This document shows positions 43,735 through 51,677 of a stretch of DNA of 62,954 nt, one piece after another. Origin of the DNA: an uncultured Schlesneria sp. (GTDB lineage: Bacteria > Planctomycetota > Planctomycetia > Planctomycetales > Planctomycetaceae); assembly GCA_903834925.1 (NCBI GenBank), contig CAILLA010000063.1, positions 1 through 62,954 on the forward strand, in the 5' to 3' direction. The notes below the pieces were generated by a model. The model saw nothing but the letters and a program-made list of their open reading frames with translations. It did no database searches and was not told the origin of the DNA. The translations under genes were made by a program, and so were the position numbers. Numbering within the stretch: the stretch's first letter is position 1; the number at the start of each line of letters is the position of its first letter.

Positions 43735-44133
43735 ATGTCAAATGAAATTGTGAGAACCACGGAAACGGCACCCCCGCCGCCAAGAGAATATCCAATCGAC
43801 GAGGTTGTCTTTAATCCACCGATCGACATTTTCGAGACAGCTGATGGCCTGGTGCTTCAAGCCGACCTGCCTGGTGTTGCCACGGATTCTTTAGAGCTTC
43901 AGATTCAAGACAACAAACTATCGTTGTTCGGCAAAGTCTCGTTGTCTGTTCCCAGTGACGCACGTTTGATTCACCAGGAATACCAGGTGGGCCATTTCTT
44001 GAGATCGTTCATCCTCAGTGACGAAGTTGACCACGAGCGAATTTCTGCCAAGCTAAACCAAGGCGTGTTGGAAGTTGTTCTGCCGCGTCTCTCAAAGCCG
44101 GAACCACGTCGCATCCAAATTCAAATCGATTAG
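43735..44133 (+). CDS. Small heat-shock protein, Hsp20 family (2)
   Basis: A 132-residue alpha-crystallin protein: PPIDIFETADGLVLQADLPG, then LSLFGKVSL, HFLRSFILSDEVDHERISAK and the closing GVLEVVLPRL. GAGGAG precedes ATG 43735. It lacks the WDPF-type N-terminus of its neighbour and is clearly diverged from it, so the pair may form hetero-oligomers, as paired sHsps (IbpA/IbpB) do. Probably co-transcribed with the first gene. Confidence 0.92.
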   Translation: MSNEIVRTTETAPPPPREYPIDEVVFNPPIDIFETADGLVLQADLPGVATDSLELQIQDNKLSLFGKVSLSVPSDARLIHQEYQVGHFLRSFILSDEVDHERISAKLNQGVLEVVLPRLSKPEPRRIQIQID

Positions 44134-44142
44134 ATATGCGAA

Positions 44143-45825
44143 TTATTTGTTTGCTTGAGCGGCCGGATTAATCAGCGGAAAATCGATTCGATCTTTTTGA
44201 TACAGGGGCAAGTGTCTGTAGTAGACCTCAAGCGTGAGCAACGCCAATGTGGTCATGTACACACGCCCGCCCACATACCCGTGTCGATCAGCCACGTCCC
44301 AACTCCCCGTTGCATGTCCATCGCGAATTTGGGTGTTGATTAAATGCTCACGCATCACGTTGTTCCATCGATCCCATTCGGGGCCACCCCAATGATGCAA
44401 GACCTGTGTGGCGTAATAGTTGTAATACATGTCCGTCGGATCGGGGCCTTGTTCGTCCAGAAATCGAATTCCTGCACGCATTCCTCCGTGGTTTTCCTTC
44501 GCCCCCAAATACATTTTGCTTAACAATCCCGCCGCCGTCATCGACGGCGTTGGAAAATTGCTGCGATCCGGAAGGTACGCATACCGAGAGCCTCGCATTG
44601 ACGACGCGCTAATCAAGAATCGGTCAACACCACTAAACACCTTCTGTGGTACAGCAATTCGCGAGAACTGAGCACTCTTCAACGCCATCAGTTGCCAAGC
44701 AACAACCGACGTGTCCCCCGGTTGACCAGGAAAATAGCGCCATCCTCCACCGAAATCCTGCGTATCGGCAAGGAATTCAACCGCTCCCGTAACCGCAGGC
44801 CGCAAACGAGTGTCGCCTGTCATCGCGTAGGCTTCGCTGATCGCAATCGTCACCAGGCCATGTGTGTAATATGTCGGTGGTCCTGTCAATTCGCCGTTGT
44901 AACAGATTCCCTTTCCTGACCGTACTCCCTGGGCAAGCAGGAAATCGAGCCCGTATCGAACTTCCAATTGATACTCGCCCGATTCGTGTGTTTTGCCTGC
45001 TCCCAAAAATGCCATGACTGCCATCGCCGTAGCTGCGTAAGGATTGTTTGTCATACGACCCGGCATTGTGCAATCGCATTGCGGGCTGCTGATGTGATTG
45101 AAGTTCCACGACCCGTCGGGAAGCTGATGGTTCTTTAGCCAGAGAAGTCCGCGGGCAACTGCTGCTTCGCTCGCATCAGTCCCACCCATCCGCTTCAAAA
45201 GGGCGGCTTTCCCCTTGGATGAACGTCCTACAAAATGATCTGCATTCGGCGGTGCTTCCGCTTCGGCATTCGTTCCGGTTCCGGTTTCAGTTTCGGACTG
45301 GAATTTTGATCCGACAACTCGTTTCACGCCCGCTTTTTTCTGCGCCGCGTCGGTCTTTTTTCCACTGGGAATTCGATCTGTACTTGATGTTGAATCCGAA
45401 TTCGGATTCAGATTGATCAACGAGGGGGGCTCAATATCGTCTGTCGACGCCATCAATTCCGGATCGACTCGCCCGGGAATGAGCATTGGTTGGATATCTT
45501 GAATCGCCGGTTTGGTCGCGTCGCCGAGATCAATCTCAACACCATCACCGGATGGCTTGTTGTCACCGACGACCAAGGTGAGGATCGTCTCAAACACTTT
45601 CTGGTGTGGGAAATCAAAATAGATCCAGCTTAGAACGAACAGCAGCGCCGCGTGTAAGGCCAGACTCGTCGAGATCGAGGAAATCATTTTTTTCCACGAC
45701 GCCGAGCGCTTGGTTACGACCTCAAGTCCTTCGGTAGGCAGAAGGATTCGCCCTGGCGTCGATCCTCGATCTGCGGACGAGGTTGCGGCTGGTGTTGCAC
45801 GCAATCCTTTGATGGGAAACGACAT
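44143..45825 (-). CDS. Membrane-anchored prenyltransferase/squalene-oxidase-repeat protein
   Basis: A 560-residue protein with one transmembrane helix (about 53-70, STSLALHAALLFVLSWIYF), a disordered acidic/Ser linker, and an alpha/alpha-toroid domain from about 210. QW-type repeats such as ARGLLWLKNHQLPDGSWNFN are visible, with LEVRYGLDFLLAQG and TGAVEFLADTQDFGGGWRYF. Such domains occur in squalene cyclases, but the DxDD/DxDDTA catalytic motif is not seen, so a binding or structural role is more likely. Large planctomycete family, function unknown. Stop is 10 bases from the convergent Hsp20 stop. Confidence 0.8.
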   Translation of the reverse strand: MSFPIKGLRATPAATSSADRGSTPGRILLPTEGLEVVTKRSASWKKMISSISTSLALHAALLFVLSWIYFDFPHQKVFETILTLVVGDNKPSGDGVEIDLGDATKPAIQDIQPMLIPGRVDPELMASTDDIEPPSLINLNPNSDSTSSTDRIPSGKKTDAAQKKAGVKRVVGSKFQSETETGTGTNAEAEAPPNADHFVGRSSKGKAALLKRMGGTDASEAAVARGLLWLKNHQLPDGSWNFNHISSPQCDCTMPGRMTNNPYAATAMAVMAFLGAGKTHESGEYQLEVRYGLDFLLAQGVRSGKGICYNGELTGPPTYYTHGLVTIAISEAYAMTGDTRLRPAVTGAVEFLADTQDFGGGWRYFPGQPGDTSVVAWQLMALKSAQFSRIAVPQKVFSGVDRFLISASSMRGSRYAYLPDRSNFPTPSMTAAGLLSKMYLGAKENHGGMRAGIRFLDEQGPDPTDMYYNYYATQVLHHWGGPEWDRWNNVMREHLINTQIRDGHATGSWDVADRHGYVGGRVYMTTLALLTLEVYYRHLPLYQKDRIDFPLINPAAQANK

Positions 45826-45949
45826 GATCTACTCGTTTGTTCTTTAGCTACGGCATGGGCCCGCAGCCAATTCTACCAATTTTCCGCTGTCAATCTCATG
45901 AATAAACACAAATCGGGAAAAAAGGTTTCGACAAATCCAGAGTAGCAAC

Positions 45950-47170
45950 TTAACCTTGTGCCGTGGCTCGAAATCTCCACCAGCCCGTCGTAAAGCAGAC
46001 GGCCGTAAAAACCAGCAACATTCCACAACATGTCGCGATCAATTGAGGGTCGACGATCGGCTGTGTCAGCACGGCATCGAATGCCTTAAGCGACCAGGCA
46101 TGAGGCGTAAACAGACTGATCTGACGCATCATTTTCGGGAAAAACTCGCGAGGAAAGAAACAGCCACTGATGCTGCTGAACATCAAAATCAATGTCGTAC
46201 CGTATGACGAAACCTGCTGATCAGTATGGACCAGCGTGGCCAGAAGCAACCCAAGTGATGTGGCAGCGGCCGACGTACAAAGGATGACCGGTATCAGGTA
46301 TGCCGGCTGTGAACCCCACGGCATCCCGAACATCAACCGTCCGCATAAGAATAGCAACGAGCACTGCAGGACCGACGTCAGATAAAACGGGACGGTCTTA
46401 CCCACTAACACGGGCACGGTACCGATTGGGGCCATTAACAATCGTCGTAATGTCCCCTGATCTCGTTCAATAATAAACGACCTGGCCATGATGCTGATGA
46501 CGAAAAACGCAAACATCACGGTGAAACCGGGAACGACCCATAAGTAGACGGCATTCTGTTTCGGTTTCGACATCTCTTGAGTCGTCACAGCCGAAGCGAC
46601 TGAAGTCGTTTCATCATCCGCTTCTTTCGATCGAACCCATGCCCGTGTGACCGGATTCTTTCTGGCAGCAATTGGAGCAATAAACCCAATCACCTGCGAA
46701 CGGACAACCCCTTCGAGCAACCGTCCAATTCCGGCCGAATTTGGCTTTGTCACAACCTCAAGATCGAGCGCAGCAAGTCCGGTAGCCGCTGGCCCGTTCT
46801 TGGAATTGAAGATGTCGCTGACGCGGATATCCTCAACAAGTTCTTCAAACTTCGGGCCAACGATGAGTATGAGTGATGCGTCTCCACTTCGTACCAGATC
46901 GTCAGCAGACTCCTTTGATGGAACGGACGTAATTAGTAGTTCGGTTTTTTTCGCAAGCTCGGTAACAAGATCCCGCGAGGTGTCACTCTTGTTCAGATCG
47001 ACGACGACGATCTTGAATCGTTCGCTGTTTTCGTCTCGAGTCAACAACTGACCCGTCGACATGCCAACAATAGAAATGAACATTAACGGCAAGATGAGCA
47101 GCAGCACGAGCGCTCGCTTATCGCGTGACAACAGCAAAAGATCTTTAACAGTGATGTGCCAGGCCGACAT
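45950..47170 (-). CDS. ABC-2 type transporter permease
   Basis: A 406-residue permease of an exporter. One helix near the N-terminus (ALVLLLILPLMFISIVG) is followed by a large extracytoplasmic domain (about 40-220) and a cluster of five helices with the ABC-2 signature region RDQGTLRRLLMAPI. This is the YhiH/YbhS-like layout used for drug or lipid export. It lies 87 bases after the ATPase gene on the same strand; the two form the exporter. Confidence 0.87.
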   Translation of the reverse strand: MSAWHITVKDLLLLSRDKRALVLLLILPLMFISIVGMSTGQLLTRDENSERFKIVVVDLNKSDTSRDLVTELAKKTELLITSVPSKESADDLVRSGDASLILIVGPKFEELVEDIRVSDIFNSKNGPAATGLAALDLEVVTKPNSAGIGRLLEGVVRSQVIGFIAPIAARKNPVTRAWVRSKEADDETTSVASAVTTQEMSKPKQNAVYLWVVPGFTVMFAFFVISIMARSFIIERDQGTLRRLLMAPIGTVPVLVGKTVPFYLTSVLQCSLLFLCGRLMFGMPWGSQPAYLIPVILCTSAAATSLGLLLATLVHTDQQVSSYGTTLILMFSSISGCFFPREFFPKMMRQISLFTPHAWSLKAFDAVLTQPIVDPQLIATCCGMLLVFTAVCFTTGWWRFRATAQG

Positions 47171-47257
47171 AACTAATTCTTACTCCGTTTCATCGTCGAT
47201 TGGCGTCAGTTTGGTCATTCACGACCAGACGCACGTGCGAAGGAATTTCCTCGGTAT

Positions 47258-48400
47258 CTAGTCTCGCAATCGCTTGCCCGTGAGCTGAAGGAATAGCCGT
47301 TCAAGATTTGATTGTTGAGTCTCGATCCGCTTGACTTCGATTCCAAGATTTCCCAGCTTGAACAGGACTGTCTGCAAACGCCAAGAAAGTTCGGGGGATA
47401 TTCGAGGCAACTCAGGCGCCAACGAGCCCAATCCGTACCGCAATGAGGCAACGTCAGCATACTTACCCGTCGTTGGGACATCGCCGGGAACGATCACTGC
47501 CGGTTCACCGTCACTACCTATTCCGACGATTGCCAGGTTTCCGAGAGTTTCTGAAATTCCCGTTGTTCGATCGACATAGAGATACAAGTCAGAAGCCGAT
47601 CCCCCAATCAGATTGGGGATCGTGTCGTCCACAAGCACCTCTCCATGGTCAACGATCGCGACTCGGTGACAGATCGACTGAATTTCTTCCATGTAATGGC
47701 TGGCGTAAATAATGCCGACACCTTCCGACGCCTGACGTCGGACGCAATCGAGTAAATGCGATCGCGACTGAGGATCGACACCGACCGTCGGTTCATCAAG
47801 AATCAGGATCGACGGCTTGTGCATCAGCGCAACACCAAAATTGAGTCGCCGCTTCATCCCGCCGGAATAGTTGCCCGAGGGGCGTTTGGCACTTTCCACA
47901 AGTCCGATCTGTTCGAGGACCTCGTCACAGCGATCTTTCAGCGACTTGCCTCGAAGGCCATAAAGTTTGCCGAAGAACAGCAGATTATCGATTGCATTCA
48001 GTTCCTGATAAATCGCGTATTCTTGGGGAACCACCCCTAACATTCGACGAAGATCATGATTGCGGCCATCGAATTTCCGGCCGTCCAGCAAAACATCGCC
48101 GCTGGTCGGGGTCAATAGCCCTGCCAGCATCATCATCGTCGTGCTTTTTCCGGCCCCGTTTGGTCCAAGTAACCCGAGAACTTCACCCCGTTGCAGCGAG
48201 AAACTGACGTCTTTCACTGCCAGGTGATTGCCATAATTTTTCCGCAGATGAACGACTTCCGCCAGGCTCGTGCCGCGATCATGTGATGGCCGTGCCGGCA
48301 ATTCCTGCGGAAGCAACGACCCGATAGGAGTGACTTTGGGTTGGCTCGAAAGCCGACCGGTCCTACTTGGCAATGTCGTCGATGTGAACCCTGCAGACAT
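47258..48400 (-). CDS. ABC transporter ATP-binding protein
   Basis: A 380-residue ATPase of the ABCA/DRA type, partner of the ABC-2 permease downstream. Walker A GPNGAGKST (79-87), Q-loop VVPQEYAIYQ, signature NYSGGMKRRL, Walker B ILILDEP and switch His in IYASHYMEEI are all intact. An extra N-terminal tail of about 45 residues precedes the domain, and a C-terminal extension of about 90 residues follows. AGGAAG precedes ATG 48400. Confidence 0.92.
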   Translation of the reverse strand: MSAGFTSTTLPSRTGRLSSQPKVTPIGSLLPQELPARPSHDRGTSLAEVVHLRKNYGNHLAVKDVSFSLQRGEVLGLLGPNGAGKSTTMMMLAGLLTPTSGDVLLDGRKFDGRNHDLRRMLGVVPQEYAIYQELNAIDNLLFFGKLYGLRGKSLKDRCDEVLEQIGLVESAKRPSGNYSGGMKRRLNFGVALMHKPSILILDEPTVGVDPQSRSHLLDCVRRQASEGVGIIYASHYMEEIQSICHRVAIVDHGEVLVDDTIPNLIGGSASDLYLYVDRTTGISETLGNLAIVGIGSDGEPAVIVPGDVPTTGKYADVASLRYGLGSLAPELPRISPELSWRLQTVLFKLGNLGIEVKRIETQQSNLERLFLQLTGKRLRD

Positions 48401-48458
48401 GCTTCAACAACTTCCTGTATGAAGTTTTGATCCGTCGTCCATTCCAAACAGTCATCAC

Positions 48459-49184
48459 CTAAATCATGAACAAAGTCATCAAGATCCCGACGGTCAACGC
48501 CGTGATTCCAACCCGAAAATTGTCGTTCGAACGAATTGGTAGCGATTCAACAATTGCAGCACAAAGTGCCGCGACGCCGCAAATCAGCAATGCCTTTGGA
48601 TACGCCACACCCGGTCGGGCCTCACCCCAAAAACTGTAAGAGGCAGCAAGTGATCCAACGATCGCAAAACAAAACAATCCCGAATACGTCTTTTTTCGAT
48701 TCCAGGGAAGTCGGCGCCCACCGATCATCAGGCCGCCCAATGTCGCTGAGCCGTCACCTAAAGCAAGAATCTGCAATGTCATCAGTCCCCATTCGGCACG
48801 TCCGGGAAACAGCAAAAGTGCTCCGACGACCGGCCCCATGTATCCGAAAACCGCACCCATCCAACTGATTTCATTGCTTCGAACCAATAATGGTCCGAAT
48901 ACTTTGGCAAGCACCAGAACCGCGACCGACGAAAACATCAGAATACTAAGTAATGGTGCCCCCCAGGCGTCCTGATGCGGGAGAAATGGAAGAGCGACCG
49001 GCATGAGTGCAGGTGACATGTGAAAAATTCGCCGACGAAATTCGGTAACCCCGATCCGATCGACAATCCTGGAAACACCAGGTATCGACTGGACCCAGTC
49101 CGATAATTGGGGTTGGATCGGTTTTGATGCCGGAATTGCAAGTTGCCGACGGAGAATATTGTGAGATGTGGACAACCGGCTCAT
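48459..49184 (-). CDS. Polytopic membrane CTP-dependent lipid kinase-like protein
   Basis: A 241-residue membrane protein with about seven helices. The motifs ILALGDGSATLGGLMIGGRR, KKTYSGLFCF and ESLPIRSNDNF correspond to the SEC59/DGK1/VTE5-like family (polyprenol, diacylglycerol or phytol kinases using CTP), related in fold to CdsA. Length matches phytol/DGK1 kinases. TGGAGAA precedes ATG 49184. It is the first gene of a run with the ABC exporter, 58 bases before the ATPase gene, so a phosphorylated lipid or alcohol might be the exported substrate (inference). No terminator was seen in the gap. Confidence 0.78.
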   Translation of the reverse strand: MSRLSTSHNILRRQLAIPASKPIQPQLSDWVQSIPGVSRIVDRIGVTEFRRRIFHMSPALMPVALPFLPHQDAWGAPLLSILMFSSVAVLVLAKVFGPLLVRSNEISWMGAVFGYMGPVVGALLLFPGRAEWGLMTLQILALGDGSATLGGLMIGGRRLPWNRKKTYSGLFCFAIVGSLAASYSFWGEARPGVAYPKALLICGVAALCAAIVESLPIRSNDNFRVGITALTVGILMTLFMI

Positions 49185-49482
49185 CAGGGATTTCTCCAGC
49201 CCACGAAACGACGTTTTTGAATATCACTTCGCTGCAATCCCTTAAGCAACAAAGTCATCACAATTGGCAAAACGCGTGCGAAGGAGTTCGCCCGGTACCC
49301 TGCATTTTCTGCAGCTTTCCGCAGCTGCGGGGCCGTTTCACAATTAACTTGTTGTTAAATCGTCGAGACCGATCAAGAAGATGCGTGCAATTGATGCCGC
49401 CCCGCCAATCGCCGTTCCAACAACGACCGGCACAATCGGCAGAATCTGCGTCCCTGTTCAATAGAACATCGCAAGCCAAACG

Positions 49483-51069
49483 TCATTCCAAAAACCGGCG
49501 AATGGCATTCTCGGTAATTTGTGAGACATGTTCATCAACAGGTAGGCTGCTGACCCACGAAATCGAACCAACAGAAAACACGCCGCCGCAGTGCGGGGTT
49601 TCCAAATGAACCAGATGTGCTCCTCCTTCATCGGGATTCAACCCCTGAGCCAGCAAACGAGTATTCGTCGGTGAACTGGGCGAAATCTTGTCCGTTTCGT
49701 GTCCTGATGCGCCTCCAGGGCAGCGCATATGCAGCGACTTCAGACCGAACAAATTGCCGTTCTGAAGTCCTGTCCGGCTAAAGGCCCAATGGCTGGAATC
49801 CACTACCAGATAAGGAGCACCTGTCATGGCACCAGGAGGCGTAAAGACGACACCCAACAAGCTCGCCTCTGATTCATGACGAAGGGCCAGCCGGCTTTCA
49901 CCACCGACACCTTCGACATCCAGTCCGGTAATCTGTTCGTTGTGAACCGACATCGACGAACCATGAATCTCAACCTCACAGTTCAGCCCGTTGCCACCGA
50001 GATAAAGCAGCCTTCCTCCTTCTTCGAAGACCCACTGCTTGACGCGATCATACATCCGACGCGTCCAGTACTCGGGATGAACCGACAAAATCAGCGCTCG
50101 ATATGAAGAGAGATCCAGTGTTCCATCATCTAGTTGAGTTTCCGCATAAAAGTCATACAGCAGACTTTGATGCTCAAGCCATCCCAGCAACCGCCACTCC
50201 GCAGGTGCCAGATGACACGCCTGCCGACCTTGAATCGGATCTGTGATCTGTGCTTCAAAGTCGATGTGATTAAAGGGTTCCGGCCGATCGAATGAAAGCG
50301 GAACGTATTTTTCACAGTTCCACGTCATAAATTCCGCATCACGATAGCGTTTTAGGTCATACCGAGAATTCACGGTCGGCGTCGGTGGCAACTCGTCCGC
50401 GTGAATGTAATTGCTTCGTCCGCCAAAGCTGTTGTACGCATTCCAGGTGATATTGCTTCCAAGAACCGCCAGCGGTGCTTTCGGTCGCAACGGTGCCACG
50501 ATCCACGGAAACGAAAACTGCAATCCCGATGGAGTTTGAATCCGAAAGTAATACAAACCGGATTGATCTGGTGCTGCAAGGAATTGTTTGTGAGTCGGAC
50601 TCGTGTACCCAACTCGATTCCACTCGACTCCCGTTTGGGTGTAATCGCCGTCCGGGGTGACTTGCATGGTCGCACGAGGACCATGCTCATCGTGCCAGCC
50701 AAGGCTTCGAACCAGTTCCGGTTTCCAACCGTATCGCCACAGTTCCAGGTGATACTGTTCTACAGAATGAACTCGAAATTCGCCGGCCTCGCCAGCGCGA
50801 ACCCACTTTGGCCAGACATATCCACTGAGACCATCGCTTAGCAATCGGAAATGATGTGGTCCTGGGGTCGGCAACGTCACATGACTTCGTTTCGCACCGT
50901 ATCCGAGCCTTTGAAGCGTCACTGTATAGTTTCCCGGTGGCGCATCAAGATAAACAGCCCCAGTAGCACGAGACCTCGCCTCCCACGATTCGCCGATCGA
51001 ATTCACAAACTCCAACGCAACATCGACCAGGGCCACATACCGTTCGTCACTGACATATCCAATCAACAT
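49483..51069 (-). CDS. N,N-dimethylformamidase beta-subunit-like protein
   Basis: A 528-residue protein resembling the large subunit of N,N-dimethylformamidase (DMFA2_C domain). Segments that fit are APLAVLGSNITWNAYNSFGG, LSSYRALILSVHPEYWTRRM and EEGGRLLYLGGNGLNCEVEI; a small beta domain (GNYTVTLQRLGYG) opens the protein. The family has a glutamine-amidotransferase-like core; in true DMFases the iron site is made of two Tyr and a Glu. No small subunit gene is nearby and no signal peptide is seen. The real substrate is likely another amide or is unknown. Confidence 0.75.
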   Translation of the reverse strand: MLIGYVSDERYVALVDVALEFVNSIGESWEARSRATGAVYLDAPPGNYTVTLQRLGYGAKRSHVTLPTPGPHHFRLLSDGLSGYVWPKWVRAGEAGEFRVHSVEQYHLELWRYGWKPELVRSLGWHDEHGPRATMQVTPDGDYTQTGVEWNRVGYTSPTHKQFLAAPDQSGLYYFRIQTPSGLQFSFPWIVAPLRPKAPLAVLGSNITWNAYNSFGGRSNYIHADELPPTPTVNSRYDLKRYRDAEFMTWNCEKYVPLSFDRPEPFNHIDFEAQITDPIQGRQACHLAPAEWRLLGWLEHQSLLYDFYAETQLDDGTLDLSSYRALILSVHPEYWTRRMYDRVKQWVFEEGGRLLYLGGNGLNCEVEIHGSSMSVHNEQITGLDVEGVGGESRLALRHESEASLLGVVFTPPGAMTGAPYLVVDSSHWAFSRTGLQNGNLFGLKSLHMRCPGGASGHETDKISPSSPTNTRLLAQGLNPDEGGAHLVHLETPHCGGVFSVGSISWVSSLPVDEHVSQITENAIRRFLE

Positions 51070-51169
51070 GGCGGAACTCGCAACGGATTATTCTTGGACC
51101 AAGTAACGTCCCAGCTCAAGCATAGCTCGCAACCCAACGGGAGAGCGAGGCTGATTGTTGAGTGGTGCA

Positions 51170-51415
51170 TTGAGTTCATCTGGCTTCCATGAATTCGAGG
51201 ATTTCGAAGCACACGGAGTCGGTGAATATTGGATCGTCGATGCGGAAACTGAAGTCGTTGAGCAATACGTCGTAGAGAACAGGGCATTTCGAGTGTTGCT
51301 CAAATCGGGTTCCGGGGAACTCGCCAGCCGAATCGTCGCGGGCTTTCGAATTCCGATTCGGGCCATTTTTGACTCCGTCGAAAACTTAGCGACACTTAAG
51401 CGAATGATGATCTGA
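51170..51415 (+). pseudogene. C-terminal remnant of a Uma2-family nuclease (DUF820)
   Basis: The plus-strand frame ending at TGA 51413-51415 reads AHGVGEYWIVDAETEVVEQY ... LLKSGSGELASRIVAGFRIP ... FDSVENLATLKRMM, the second half of a Uma2/DUF820 PD-(D/E)XK protein (usual length about 190). The N-terminal half, with the first catalytic acidic residue, is missing, and no ribosome site precedes the frame. It is a decayed copy; Uma2 genes are often multicopy in planctomycetes and cyanobacteria. Confidence 0.7.
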
Positions 51416-51483
51416 TGCCGACTGCGACTTGCTTTTTGCAGCTGCGTTCTTTCATCCTTGGTCAAAAATCGATGTTAAAAAAC

Positions 51484-51542
51484 GTAGCATGGGCTTCAGC
51501 CCGTGCGCCACAACAACTTGTGCGGGCTAAAGCCCATTCTAC
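51484..51542. repeat. REP-like palindrome (GGGCT..AGCCC type)
   Basis: A 59-base element bounded by GTAG and CTAC. ATGGGCTTCAGCCCGTGC and TGCGGGCTAAAGCCCATT form the two arms, and each arm contains its own GGGCT-AGCCC hairpin. This layout is a common dispersed palindrome in environmental bacterial genomes; no transposase is present. Confidence 0.75.
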
Positions 51543-51677
51543 CAAATGTGACAACTTCTCTGTCCAATTTCATCTTGGAGCAATCGGCAGATTTGGCTAG
51601 TCTTCGCACAATGCGATGGCACGTCGAGTTCATTCGCACATTGGATTGTGCTCGTTTCAGAAAGGAATTCTGGAGAT

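Larger units (their letters stand above)
51070..51677. other. Gap with gene remnant and REP-like element
   Basis: About 600 bases between two genes that holds the Uma2-type remnant (51170-51415) and the palindromic element (51484-51542). Otherwise nothing recognised. Confidence 0.5.

Noticed and set aside
45845-45880. Degenerate copy of the REP-like palindrome of 51484
   Set aside because: Only a few short matches (CATGGGC, ATTCTACCAA) and the arms do not pair well.
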